The translations under genes were made by a program, and so were the position numbers. Shown in pieces: positions 11,057-21,441 of a stretch of 64,000 bases of DNA. Positions within the stretch are counted from its first letter, which is position 1. The number at the start of each line of letters is the position of its first letter. The DNA comes from Adiantum capillus-veneris (Eukaryota; Streptophyta; Polypodiopsida; Polypodiales; Pteridaceae): NCBI GenBank assembly GCA_014529385.2, contig CM043953.1, positions 97,723,842-97,787,841 on the forward strand, read 5' to 3'. Under the pieces are notes generated by a model that saw only the letters and a program-made list of their open reading frames with translations, was not told the DNA's origin and ran no database searches.

Positions 11057-11440
11057 TCAAGGGAATAGGATATTGTAGAGATTGGGGGGAAACCCTAGGG
11101 CTAAACCCCTATCCTCGTTGTCAAGAAAAACAAAGTCATCATCCATGAGACCATATGTGCCATCCGTATAATCATGTAAATCTTCTTCATCATCAGAGGC
11201 ATCAATGTTTACTAAGAAGGTCACTAGACGCCTATAGTCATCTTGGTCAAAAGGATAGGTTTGTGCAATGGGAGATACACTCACTACTAAGTATGGATCA
11301 GTCGTGGTCAAGAGACGTATCAGCCATTCTAACTCCTCGAAATTCCTCTCGCATGCTAGCGTACCTACCAAATCCCATTCAAGCAAGCATCGGAAAGACC
11401 ATGTGAAACATTTGTGAAAAGTAACGAGGGTACCTCTCAC
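11057..11440 (-). CDS. E1: small acidic ORF of unknown function
   Basis: The frame of up to 127 codons lies near the 3' end of E1. Its second half is strongly acidic (pieces such as NIDASDDEEDLHDY and LMDDDFVFLDNEDRG). I recognise no family. It follows the frame at 11564-11800 in element sense and may be the tail of the same broken polyprotein, because 120 bases between them hold coding-like but shifted sequence. The first codon of the open stretch is not ATG, so a true start is not assured. It could also be chance openness in untranslated sequence. Confidence 0.3.
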   Translation of the reverse strand: MRGTLVTFHKCFTWSFRCLLEWDLVGTLACERNFEELEWLIRLLTTTDPYLVVSVSPIAQTYPFDQDDYRRLVTFLVNIDASDDEEDLHDYTDGTYGLMDDDFVFLDNEDRGLALGFPPNLYNILFP

Positions 11441-11563
11441 CCAAGGCAGGAGTGGATGACTCTAGCATACTAGCCATATCTGTACACGCAAATAGATGAT
11501 GGTTAGAGTGCAAATATTACAAGGTTCATGTTCTTGTGCATAATGTGTTTTTATGATTTTGTG

Positions 11564-11800
11564 TTATGGCTCTTGCTCTTTTACTTTTTTATCTTGTTTT
11601 TGTGAGTATAAAGCTTTATATATACATTCCCTAAGATTGGAGATTAAGAGGTCAGGGAGGAAGGTTGAGAGGGAAGCAAGTGAATGATGGATGTCAGCAA
11701 ACACTCTCCCCTTCCTTGGATAGATCATACCTTTTGGAATGATGTCCTCACCTTTTGAAACCAATTGTTCCAAGTTGTTATGGGTGAAGGCTTTAACCAA
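11564..11800 (-). pseudogene. E1: broken downstream frame of unknown function
   Basis: The frame of about 80 codons includes LEQLVSKGEDIIPKGMIYP and ends in a Lys/Glu-rich tail. It begins just after the W-x-P-K frame ends at 11857, in another frame, which suggests a frameshift inside one longer polyprotein. No known domain was recognised. It lies where gypsy elements sometimes carry extra 3' frames. Confidence 0.35.
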
Positions 11801-11856
11801 TAGTTTTTGACCGCCCTATGCGTTTCATCTAGTTGCAAGGGTGGTAAGGTACTCTC

Positions 11857-12624
11857 TCATGATTTTATTTGCAACATTGTTGTAGGTGGTGAACTTACAA
11901 TGGGAGGTGCAAACTCTTTCTTGCTTGTATGGATATGTACAATGGTAGGTGGAGGTTGTGTTGAAGCTTCTATTTCTATATAGGAACTACACGAAGAGCA
12001 AGAAGCTTCATTTGATTTCATTGTTCCTGAGCTAGGTGGAACGAATTGTTCTTTCTTTGGTACCCAAAATAGCTCTAGAGCAGGTGTGTAGCATTCCATG
12101 ATTTTTTCCTTTCCGCGATCTTCAATTTGTTTTGGAGCCACAGAATTGAGCTCACATGGGCCCGGTGACAAGTAAGAGCACAATTTATGTTTTGGCACCC
12201 AGATTTGATCATTTTCTTCATAGTAGCCTTGGGCTTCCAATAGTTTTTTAGGAGTCCAACGCAACATTTCTTTACATTTCTTGGGACGAATGGGACGTCT
12301 CTTACCAGGCTCCTGTCTTTTAGCACCGTCTATGGTCGCTAAAGAAGCTTTAGGGACCCACTTGTATGTTTTCTTCGTTATATTAGGATGAGTCTTGTCA
12401 GAAGCTATATGTATTGCTTGTAGAATATTTAAGGGTACGAGTGGTGGCATTTCATCCCCCTCTAGTGTTACCCAGGTTGTCCCCATATTTTCCCAAGCGT
12501 CTATGGCTTCTGCTAGGTGGACCCAATCCACATTGTCCGACTCATTCATCCCAGGTAGTACATCCATATAAGGAGAATCTTCCCCAACATCAGTGTCTGC
12601 TTTACACGTGTAACAATATTGCAA
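11857..12624 (-). pseudogene. E1: W-x-P-K repeat region with an integrase-tail remnant
   Basis: The frame of 255 codons lies downstream of the protease. It carries four W-x-P-K motifs: WVPK at residues 89-92, WTPK 123-126, WVPK 142-145 and WVPK 187-190. Upstream of them, TLEGDEMPPLVPLNILQAIH (residues 53-72) resembles the tail that follows integrase in G3 (TLEGEEMP..., PLTSEMLAKIHAAK). The simplest reading is that an ancestor encoded RT, RNase H and integrase between the protease and this point and that E1 lost them. The W-x-P-K region is also present in G3, so it is a family trait rather than noise. Its function is unknown; it could be a late gag-like or nucleic-acid-binding tail. Confidence 0.55.
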
Positions 12625-12690
12625 TGGGGCCGAGTAAACTGTGGTGTCAGATCTATGATCAATTATAAACCTATTTCCTAGGGGATGTGC

Positions 12691-13620
12691 TCAACCAGTC
12701 ACAAGATCCACTCGAATGACAGAATCTTGGAACTGCAAGTAGACATGGTTTTTAGACCAGTCATGCACCATTTTTGCTTCCCTCATGAAAGGACGTCCTA
12801 AGATCATCTCCGATGCCATAGTGTGTTTGGAGAAATCCATAACAATGAAGGTAATTCTTATTTTCTGTCCAAAGACCTTGATCTTGAGATCTTCTAGCAT
12901 CCCAATAGGTTTAACAATAGACCCATTGGCCATCTTCACTACTATATTTGTGGTCGCAAGGTGAGGTCTTCCCATAGTTTCCCAGCAGTTTTTAGTCACA
13001 ATGTTAACCCCAACGCCACCATCAAGGATTTCATTCACAGTTAATCCCTTAGTAGTGATTGGTATGGTCGCATTGGATTCATCACCCTCAAAGTATTGTC
13101 CCAACTTGTTAACAGGTAAATCTATAGCAAGGTTCTCATCTAGGTTGGGTTGTGGATCTAAGTGTTCCTCCTCTATTGGCATCTCCCCAGCTCCATCCAT
13201 CTGTGCAAATTGTGGTAGCCCAAACTTTAGTTCTCCATTGAGGAAGGCTCGAAGAGCTGAGAGTAGCTCAAGGTATTTATATAGTTTGGACATGATGGTG
13301 GTTCTAACTTCTGAAGACATGAAATCCATCAATTTGGCAATGTTTAACGGCATCTTTTGGGCTTCAGCCCCTTGACGTGGGGAAGACAGGATCTCCATTT
13401 CTTTGATAGGATCAGGTAGTCCCTCTGTAAACATTCTTTCCATCAAGAAGTGAGTACGCCCACTTTCCCATGACTTTAAGTCACTTTCTTCATGGATGAC
13501 ACTAGGAATGGCTAAGGGTCTATGGACTTGGTGAGGTTGTTGTTGCATAGGGAACACGGTGTCTATAATCTGGATGTGCCTAGGTGCTGGTTCTAGATAC
13601 CTTTGGGTATCTTCTACCAA
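12691..13620 (-). pseudogene. E1: retropepsin-like protease region
   Basis: The frame of 309 codons has its aspartic-protease fold in the C-terminal half. LPVNKLGQYFEGDESNATIP is followed by the active-site position ILDGGVGVNIV, where DGG replaces the usual DSG/DTG. The flap-side ANGSIVKPIG and the ILGRPFM motif near the end also fit. The first half, with PMQQQPHQVHRPLA, is a linker. The same two landmarks occur in the G3 protease at 42864-43220, so E1 and G3 belong to one lineage. The protease would process gag in particles. The open stretch does not start with a known ATG, and the flanking frames are shifted, so the gene is broken. Confidence 0.65.
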
Positions 13621-13652
13621 ACTCCTTAATTGCTTGACTCGCTCAATCTTCT

Positions 13653-14326
13653 CTATAGGGTTTGGATAAGTTCATATCTTCTTCTTGGATCCTGACCATT
13701 GTGGCTCATGAAGATCTTCCTTGTTTGTACTATCTTAGAGGTCATTTTGGTCTCCATGGTTTCACCTGAATCAGAATCCTCTTCAGCGTCATTCATAAAT
13801 ACGATGTCGTCACCAGTCCCTATGTTGGTCTTTGAACTGGGGTATGACTTTGCTACTTTTTGCGATCTCTTCCTTTGTGTTTTCTTCTTTTTTTGAGATT
13901 GGTCAATTGATGCCGTGTCTCTTTCCTCAAGAATATAATTTTGTTTTTGGAGCATCGATCATGTGAGTACGTTTACTGGTACCACAGGTGTACTTTGTGA
14001 TGGCTTCTCGGTAACTTCAATCAAGTTTAATGGCGTGATCTTCGGTGCATTTGGATTATTTGGACATTGGGCAATCAAATGATCTATGCCACATCAATTA
14101 CACATGAGTATCGGCATTGTAGACGTGCTTGCTTGATTGGTTTGCATTAGTGTGGCGTTCTTTTGTCTAGCCTAATAGGACACTCGGCTACACAATGTGG
14201 ACCTCCACACTCATAGCATTGAAGAGGTGGTCTCTTAGCAGTGTAATTGATATTTTGACCTCTTTCGGCAAGATCAGCTACTTGATATACAGGTTTGACT
14301 TGTCCCCAATAGTCCTCCATGTAGTA
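13653..14326 (-). pseudogene. E1: gag C-terminal region with second and third zinc knuckles
   Basis: Element-sense sequence after the first knuckle contains CYECGGPHCVAEC (CX2CX3HX4C) near 14.2 kb. A third knuckle near 14.09 kb ends CGIDHLIAQC, with a TGA inside its first CX2C. A lysine-rich segment (QSQKKKKTQRKRSQK) follows at about 13.9 kb, then an acidic stretch. Several stops and frame changes interrupt the region. Zinc knuckles bind packaged RNA, and three in tandem are more than the usual one or two. The region joins gag (right) to protease (left). Confidence 0.5.
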
Positions 14327-15040
14327 TTATGGACTTTCTTCAAGCACATCCATCCCATAGGCAATATTAGGATCTATATCTTCCTCCCAACCTTCCAAAC
14401 AAGCAATAGATGACTCACAACGTACTTGATTCACAGAAGTGATTCTTGGATGTGGTGATTGCGATCCTAGCACTGGAGGTGGTAAAGGTGTTGTTTGAAC
14501 AACATTTTGGGCCCTAGGTACCATGTGTTGTGACGTTTGTTCAAGAGGTGGGGCCGGCATCAATGCAAGCACTCGAGGTGTGTCTGTCCATGCGAAGGTT
14601 GGTCTATTGGCCATTGCGCGCTTAAATACTATGCAATCCTTAGCTTGATGACCATACCTCCCACAGGAATTGCAGTTCCCATTGAATTTTACTCTAAAAG
14701 TAAGGCATTCACTAGTACTATGCGGTCCGTAGCATACTGAGAACCATTGTTGCTCCCTTCTTGGATACATATGATTGTTTTGCGTAGAACGATTGTCTCT
14801 AAGACTCTCTTGAATAGCCTTGGTGAGATCCGCTAAAGTCATCTTAGATATATTTGGCTCCTTAGCAATAGGCTTTAGGATCATTGGTTGATGCCCTGAT
14901 GCTTGCGAGCTAATAGATTTTAAATTATCCTCCAATTGGATCGCATTGGTGGTGACTACTTCGCGAGTGGTGATACCTCTAATGACTAGGCCATTGTAGA
15001 TATCCTCATGTCGTAATCCCCTAATGAATCTATCAAGCAC
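14327..15040 (-). pseudogene. E1: gag, C-terminal half with first zinc knuckle
   Basis: The frame of about 237 codons starts in the gag core (LDRFIRGLRHEDIYNG) and runs through a linker to the zinc knuckle CNSCGRYGHQAKDC (CX2CX4HX4C). A Pro-rich tail follows. It overlaps the upstream gag frame in a different register, showing a frameshift near 15040. Gag forms the particle shell and binds genomic RNA. The order core, knuckle and protease leftwards is the usual gypsy order on the minus strand. Confidence 0.7.
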
Positions 15041-15329
15041 TTGATTATTATTGAAGCACTCATTTGGATTAGGTAACGAGAATTCAAATGATTCAAGCGA
15101 CTAATAAAGTCTCTCACCAACTCTCCTTCCTCTTGTTGGGCTTTCTGGATTTGAGAGGCTACACCCCAAAGCACTCCCTCTCGTATGTATTCTTTCAAGA
15201 ATAGTCTCCTAAGAGTAGGGTAAATCGTTTTTTCTTCCACCCTTAGGGTTCTATACCAATCCCCTGCCTTCCCACTTAAGGTTAGGCTTAAAGCATTACT
15301 CTTATGCAGGTCATTGTGTTCTCCTAGAG
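15041..15329 (-). pseudogene. E1: gag core, downstream of the E2 insertion
   Basis: The frame contains LSGKAGDWYRTLRVEEK and LVRDFISRLNHLN, the conserved retrotransposon gag core. It continues directly from the piece at 20591-20640 once E2 and one AATCA copy are removed. This proves that E2 inserted inside the gag coding frame. Confidence 0.75.
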
Positions 15330-15334
15330 AATCA

Positions 15335-15655
15335 TGTAAAGAAAGAGGATGCAAGAGAGCTACACAAGACAAGCACAAAGCACACAAAGATGGAAAGCTT
15401 CTTCTTCTTCTCACAGAAAAGAGAGTACAAAATGACTAAGTGCTAAAACTGAAAAGTAGCACATATGTACATGCGGTCACCAAGTGTGAACTCGCTAGAA
15501 GCGTACTAGGCTGGCACTATAAGTGTAGTCCAGCTGTAGAATCACTGGCAGTGATCCTCCATGTCGGTCACCTAACGCGCTAGTGAGTAAATGCTGTAAG
15601 CATCCAAGACCTGTAGTGGATGCCAGCTCAAGATGTAGAGCTCGACATCTCAACA
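15335..15655 (-). repeat. E2 3' LTR
   Basis: It starts TGTAAAG and ends CTCAACA on the plus strand. It is the same length as the 5' copy, and its left neighbour is the AATCA duplication. Confidence 0.95.
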
Positions 15656-15672
15656 CTCCCCCTCGAGCTCTG
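15656..15672 (-). other. E2 polypurine tract
   Basis: The minus strand reads AGCTCGAGGGGGAG just before the LTR start TGTTGAG. Confidence 0.8.
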
Positions 15673-16140
15673 CATGTCGCAGAGTCCAAGCATAGTCCGA
15701 AAACATCGAAGCTTCTTAGCTCTGAGGGCCTTGGTAAAGATATCCGCTATCTGCTCCTCTGTGCTGACGTAGACCAAGTCGATATCGCCCGCCAACACTC
15801 GCTCTCGAACGTAGTGGTAATGAACCTCTATGTGCTTGGTCCTGGCATGGAACATTGGGTTCCTAGCCAACTGCATGCTACTGAGGTTGTCACAATGGAT
15901 GACAATATGTTGGTCCACCTGCACTCCCAAGTCCTCAAGTAATGTGTGTATCCAAGCTACCTCGCACGCCGCAACTGTTGCACCTCTGTACTCGGCCTTT
16001 GTGCTCGATAAGGCAACCGTAGGCTACTTTTTTCTGCTCCAAGTAACAGCAGCACTCCCAAAAGAGAACATGAAGCCACTCGTAGATCTCCTATCAACAA
16101 TGCTACCTGCCCAATCTGCATCTGTATACCCATACAATGC
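15673..16140 (-). pseudogene. E2: copia RNase H
   Basis: RNase H degrades the RNA strand during reverse transcription. The domain starts at GYTDADWAGS with the first catalytic Asp. It continues through SSTKAEYRG with the Glu, and HCDNLSSMQLARNP with another Asp, to the usual KHIEVHYHYVRERV and IADIFTKAL end. A TAG at 16024-16026 breaks the frame inside the domain. The frame on both sides is the same, so the lesion is a single stop. The frame also runs into the LTR. It lies directly downstream of RT in element sense. Confidence 0.8.
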
Positions 16141-17103
16141 TAATGGCACATCTGCTGCATAGAAAAATGCGTAGTCAAGAGTCCCTTGCACATACCGAAG
16201 TGTGCGTCGTACTCCATCCAAATGTGGCTTCTTCCGAAGCTGCATGAACTGACTCTCCAAGCCTACTGTGTAGCTCAAGTCTGGTCTCGTGATAGTCAAG
16301 TAGATTAGACTACCCACAATCTTCCTGTACATATTGACATCCTCAACAACATCACCCTTCTCTGCACTCAGCTTTGCATTCACATCCAAGGGAATCGAAA
16401 TTGGCTTACAATCAGCCATACCATACTTTGACAACATGTCTAAATCATATTGTCTCTGTGACAGCCATACACCCTTTGGAGTCCTGATCACCTCAATGCC
16501 AAGAAAGTAGCGCAACTCGCCCAAATCTTTCATTTCAAACTCTTGTTTGAGAAGACCCTTCACATGGTCAATCTCCATAGCATTGTCACCCACAATAATA
16601 AGGTCATGTACATATATGGTAATGACCACAATCCCCACATCACTCTCACATACATAGAGTGAATGATCAGCATGAGCTCTCCTAAACCCAATACTGACAA
16701 GATACTTGGAAATCCTATCATACCATGCTCTAGAGCCCTGCTTCAAACCATCCAAAGCTTTGAGAAGTCTGCATACATAATCTGGGTAACCTGGATCGAC
16801 ATAACCAGGTGGCTGATCCATATACACTTCCTCTTGCAACTCACCATTCAAGAAGGAATTCTTTACATCCATTTGATGCATAATCCATCCTCTAGATGCA
16901 GCCACTGCTATGACAGCTCTCACAGTCGTCATCTTTGCCACTGGTGGATCAAAGGTCTCCTCATAGTCTATGCCATACGTCTGTGCATAACCCTTTGCGA
17001 CCAGCCTTGCCTTGTGATGCTCAATGTTACCATCAGCCTTATGCTTGGTTTTATACACCCATTTACAGCCAATAGCTTTCTTGCCACTTGGCAATGGCAC
17101 CAA
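16141..17103 (-). pseudogene. E2: copia reverse transcriptase
   Basis: The copia RT fold is clear: KWVYKTKHKADG at the start, HQMDVKNSFLNG with a catalytic Asp near residue 79, and LDGLKQGSRAWYDR. At the active-site loop (residues 164-167) the usual YVDD reads YVHD, so a catalytic Asp is lost. The following LGIEVIRTPKG and SLIYLTITRPD motifs are normal. A TAA at 17122-17124 lies just upstream in the same frame. The enzyme would copy element RNA in particles; this copy cannot be active. Confidence 0.85.
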
Positions 17104-17121
17104 CTCCCATGTGTCGTTTGC

Positions 17122-17715
17122 TTACAATGCAGCCATCTCTTCATTCATTGCATCATCCCAATGCACATTTCCAACTGCATCCTCAAAACATGTGGGCTCC
17201 ACATCCTCTATCACCTTAGCCATGTAGGCTTGGTGATGTGCTAGATACCCATCATAAGTCAATTTCTGAACTGTATTTCTGACTCTGTTAGATCTGCGCG
17301 GTCCTGGGTCACTCCTTTGCCCTCTAGCATCTTCTTGTACTTTCCTTACACCAGGTATCCTGACAGCCGGAATTCCAAATTCCTCATCAAGACTTTGTTC
17401 AGAACCATCTGAATCCATGTCTACATGTGAAAACCCTGATGATTCATCAGCCATAAAGGGAGGTTCATCAACCTTTTCCTTTCATTTTCTTGATACATTC
17501 GTTGTACCTGTTGGTGGAGTAACCTGCGTACGTAGTCTACCATTCCATGGCTTCTCAACAGAGCCACGAGAAGATGACTCTTGTGGTCCACTCAAAACCT
17601 GTGACTGTGGCCTCACATTTTGTACAACCACATCGTCTTTTACATCAGCCCCAATAGTGCTATGTGCATTACTGTACCAGCTGCTCATCTCATCAAAGAC
17701 TACATCTCTGCTCAC
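17122..17715 (-). pseudogene. E2: linker between integrase and RT
   Basis: This is same-frame sequence joining integrase to RT, with in-frame stops at 17725 (TGA), 17482 (TGA) and 17122 (TAA). It carries the usual Ser/Pro/Arg-rich linker and the SNRVRN segment that precedes copia RT. No catalytic residues belong here. Confidence 0.65.
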
Positions 17716-17724
17716 TCGTAATTC

Positions 17725-18710
17725 TCATGTAGTAGGATTGTAGCACCTGTACCCCTTTTGTTCAAGGGAATATCCCACAAGAATACATTTCTCTGCTTTA
17801 GGATCCAATTTCCTACGTAACTCATCTGGTACATGCATGTAAGCTATGCAGCCAAACACTTTCAAGTGTGCCAAATCAGGCTTTGTATCTGTAAACTTTT
17901 CCTCAGGCGTTACATCATGCACCGTAGCTGTAGGTGTCCTGTTCTTAATGTACACAGCTGTATTTACAGCTTCAGCCCAGAAATGATGAGGCATGTTCTT
18001 CTCATTCATCAATGCACATGCAACCTCTGCAATGTGTCTGTTTTTCCTTTCTGCGACCCCATTCTGCTGTGGAGTATATCTGCATGTAAACTGCCTGCGT
18101 ATACCATGCATTCGCAAAAAATCTAAAAAATCATTGGAGAAGTACTCTCCCCCTCCATCGGACCTCAATGTCTTGATTTGCGTATCTGTTTCCTTCTCAA
18201 TCATAACTTTGAAGTCCTGAAAGTGACCAAACACTTCACTTTTGTTACGCATGAAGTAGACCCATACTTTCCTTGTATGGTCATTAATGAAAGAGACATA
18301 ATACCTGCAACCATGTATACTTGCAGTATTGGTTGGACCCCAAACATTTGTGTGCACCACCTCAAGTGGATTTTTGCATACATTGTGCTCATGTGGAAAT
18401 GAGCCCTTTGACTGTTTTCCAAAGTGGCATGCTGCACACACTTTATGCATACCATCCACCTTGAATTTGGGCAAACCTTTTACAATCTGTTTTGATTGCA
18501 TACTGCGCAATCTTTGCTCATTGACATGGCCAATGCGTTTGTGCCAAATGTCAACATCAGCCACAACACCTATGCCCTGTGCAAATAATGCAGCTTTTAC
18601 CTCAGGCATGTCTACCTTCAGCGTAAACATTCTGCCCACACATTTGCCCTCTGTGATCAGCTTACAGCCATTCTGGAAATTTTCTACATAACAACCATTT
18701 GGATTGAAGC
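17725..18710 (-). pseudogene. E2: copia integrase
   Basis: The N-terminal zinc-binding HHCC module is present (WHKRIGHVN followed by CAACHFGKQ). The catalytic core contains VVHTNVWGP, where the first catalytic Asp is replaced by Asn, then LRSDGGGEY with the second Asp and NGVAERKNRHI with the Glu. It ends in KVFGCIAYMHVP and the region before the RT linker. A stop and a frame change separate it from the protease near 18.7 kb. Integrase would insert the cDNA. The Asn substitution makes this one inactive. Confidence 0.85.
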
Positions 18711-19439
18711 AAACCTACACACCCTGCTCAACCATTTTTCCACAACAGAAACAAGATTCTTTGTAATGTTTGGGACATGAAGTACATCTGCTAAGTACTT
18801 TGATTTCCCACTCTTCGTATTTAGAGGTATGTCCCCTACATGAGCAATGGGGTGAGCTGTGTTATCTCCTATCTGCACATAGCCTAACACATCTGGTTTG
18901 CGCATATCTCTAAACCACTCTCCACGAGACGTCATGTGATTAGAGGCACCTGAATCCACATACCAAACATCATCTTGGGTGGAATTCTCTGCAGTCATTG
19001 TATTCATTACATGCTGCATAACAAACATGCGCTCATTTTTGCTGTCATCTGCATCTCTGCTAGTAGATGCATAGTTGCCCTGTTCTCTCTTTCCACTTGC
19101 TTTTCCCTTTGGACAGTCACGTGAGATGTGACCTCTTTCACCACAAGTCCAACATTCTCTGCTATCTGCAGTATGTTGTTGCCTGCTTGATCCTGCACCA
19201 CGACCTCTTAGACTCCCCCTGCCTTGAGACCGGTTTCCCCTGCCACCTGTATTGTTTTGATTTGATTGACCTTCTCGAAATTGGCCCCTGCAACCACTTG
19301 GGCCTTGACCATGACCTCTACCTCTACCTCTGTTGGAGTTAGAATAGAAGGCCTGTTCAGAATTATTTCTGCCATGAGAAGAAGATGTGTCAAGGTTCTT
19401 CTCCTCAAGAATAAGCATAGAAATCAAATATTGGAACAC
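18711..19439 (-). pseudogene. E2: gag C-terminus (zinc knuckle) and protease
   Basis: A Gly/Arg-rich tract is followed by the knuckle CWTCGERGHISRDC (residues 96-109) and then the copia protease WYVDSGASNHMT, with the DSG triad (residues 162-164) intact. The protease end (VLHVPNITKNLVS) is followed by a frameshift near 18740. The upstream gag core lies in another frame, overlapping around 19.4 kb. The protease would cleave the polyprotein. Confidence 0.85.
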
Positions 19440-19988
19440 GGGGATATCGTCTCGTATTCATGGAAGACCTGAAATGTACATACTCATCTCCTAGTCCATC
19501 CAAGCATGCACGGACAATGTCATCGTCTTCCACTGAGACTTTAATATATCCAAGAGCCTCAATGATACTCTTGATCTTCAAAGCATAATCATTGATGGAG
19601 AGGTTGTTCCTCTTAACCTGATTTAGTTCCGACTTTAGTTGAAGCTTCCTGGCCTTGGTGTTCACCTCGAACACTCTGCCTAAGTTTTTACATGCAATGG
19701 CGGGGGTTTCAAAATCCTGTAGATAGCCCACCATGCCATCTGTGATGCTCATAGAAAGACAATACATCACTTTGCTCTGGCCTTGTTGCCAGTCCGGCAG
19801 TCCCTCAAATCTTTCCTTTGTTCTGTTGTAGCATTTGCCTCGAGAATCTCTGGTTCCTTTTCATTGTCTCCTTCTACATAGTCCCAATAACCTTTTCCTT
19901 TTAGGAAATTTGTTATTCTGAACTTCCATGCAGGGTAGTTATTTTTCTCAAGCTTCTCAGTAACAATCTGACCGAAACCGTCAGACAT
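19405..19988 (-). pseudogene. E2: gag core, frameshifted
   Basis: An ATG at 19986-19988 begins MSDGFGQIVTEKLEKNNY, continuing with WKFRITNFLKGKGYW, the N-terminus typical of copia gag. The frame breaks near 19.8 kb and continues in another register with the gag core (LSINDYALKIKSIIEALG). It lies 260 bases inside the primer site, so this is the expected polyprotein start. Confidence 0.8.
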
Positions 19989-20250
19989 CTTGAAGCACTA
20001 AGACAAAATAGCTGCAATCTATAAAAACCTGCAAATCTACTGAACCTGCTGTCATGGTACCTATAACGCTTTCTACACTCAACGAGTGTCCACAATCAAG
20101 CGTACATACAACTACTGTACTTGTACAGTAAATCTCTGTGTACTGCACTTTGGAGACCTGTTCAGAAACTTGTACGAAAGAAATCTGGTCGTGGATTGCG
20201 AACGAAGGGATTGTGATGCTCTTGCTCTCTTAGCCTCTCTTTCCTGCACC

Positions 20251-20264
20251 AGGCTCTGATACCA
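20251..20264 (-). other. E2 primer-binding site (initiator-Met tRNA)
   Basis: The minus strand reads TGGTATCAGAGCCT directly abutting the LTR at 20265. Confidence 0.9.
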
Positions 20265-20585
20265 TGTAAAGAAAGAGGATGCAAGAGATCTACACAAGAC
20301 AAGCACAAAGCACACAGAGATGGAAAGCTTCTTCTTCTTCTCACAGAAAAGAGAGTACAAAATGACTAAGTGCTAAAACTGAAAAGTAGCACATATGTAC
20401 ATGCGGTCACTAAGTGTGAATTCGCTAGAAGCGTACTAGGCTGGCACTATAAGTGTAGTCCAGCTGTAGAATCATTGGCAAAGATCCTCCGTGTCAGTCA
20501 CCTAACGCGCCAGTGAGTAAATGCCGTAAGCGGCCAAGACTCGTAGTGGATGCCAGCTCAAGATGTAGAGCTCGACATCTCAACA
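20265..20585 (-). repeat. E2 5' LTR
   Basis: This 321-bp partner of 15335-15655 is followed by the AATCA target duplication at 20586-20590. Confidence 0.95.
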
Positions 20586-20855
20586 AATCACATATTTGTT
20601 CAAAAACTTTGATATGCTTTCTCACATCCCCATATCCACTAATTTTTGTGTCAGCATGGCTATTTGTATTGCCTTACTTCTAGGCTCCCTATCAAGCGTG
20701 TGACGCATATTCTCAGCACTAGATCGACCAATAGCTTGAGCAAATGTTGCCAAGTCATTAAGTGAGCAGGCGCCGTGGGTGAAGGCACTCCAGAGACTAC
20801 ATGTGGAGTAGGTATTGGCATTGGTATTGGCGCATAGTAAGCCCTTGGATTTCAC
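20586..20855 (-). pseudogene. E1: gag N-terminal region, upstream of the E2 insertion
   Basis: One frame (to 20622) reads NDLATFAQAIGRSSAENMRH. It shifts near 20640 into a frame with KISGYGDVRKHIKVFEQICD, which is the entry into the gag core. That second frame passes through the AATCA site into the gag core at 15329. Together with 15041-15329 it forms one gag domain split by E2. Confidence 0.6.
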
Positions 20856-20892
20856 ATTGGGTACGATGTTGTGCCATGGGGTGGCCCAAAGT

Positions 20893-21327
20893 TCATATGT
20901 GTGGCCCTAGGCATAGCAGACGTCGTATGTGACATGCTAATGCTAGCCGGTATGGTCCATGGAAATAAGAGCTTAGGTGTTGTGTTTGTGGAGCATAGGT
21001 AGTTGAAACAATGGGAGGGGTAGGAACTACATGAGTACGAGGACCCATGGGTGTATATGATTGGTACACACTTGTAGGTACTGTTGTAGGCATTGAGCTA
21101 CCATGTAGTGGTGCTTTACTAACAAATGAGATCCATGGCGTGTTTCTCGGCATGGCCATCATTGGGGTAGGCATGGTAGCCGTGGTGTCATCAAGGGAAA
21201 GATGAGCTAGACTTGGAAAGGTAAATCTATCACTTGTGGGCTCAAATTGCACTGAGACCCCTAGAAAAACAACATATGGGGGATCCATCGGACTTACCGA
21301 GGGAGTCTCCATTTGCGATAAGGTCAA
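20893..21327 (-). pseudogene. E1: Pro/Thr-rich gag linker
   Basis: The frame of about 145 codons has low-complexity composition (Met, Pro, Thr, Tyr) and no recognised domain. It is in the same frame as the N-terminal segment at 21442-22159, separated only by in-frame TAA, TAG and TAA at 21442, 21394 and 21331. It is therefore part of the same polyprotein, upstream of the gag core. Confidence 0.5.
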
Positions 21328-21441
21328 TTTTTAAGCCTTTCCTGTTTCCAAGAATCTCATGAGACCCGTTGAAGGCATGTTGATCCCCTTGTTCTATCTC
21401 TCTAACTCAATGACCCTATGGATGACCTCACAAACTCTTTG

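Larger units (their letters stand above)
15335..20585 (-). mobile_element. E2: Ty1/copia retrotransposon, complete but heavily mutated
   Basis: The element is 5,251 bp, with 321-bp LTRs at both ends that differ at about 15 positions (about 5%). The 5-bp target duplication AATCA lies at 15330-15334 and 20586-20590. Primer site, gag, protease, integrase, RT, RNase H and polypurine tract follow in copia order on the minus strand. Gag has frameshifts and pol has at least four in-frame stops, and catalytic residues are changed in integrase and RT. It is inactive and sits inside the E1 gag. Confidence 0.95.
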
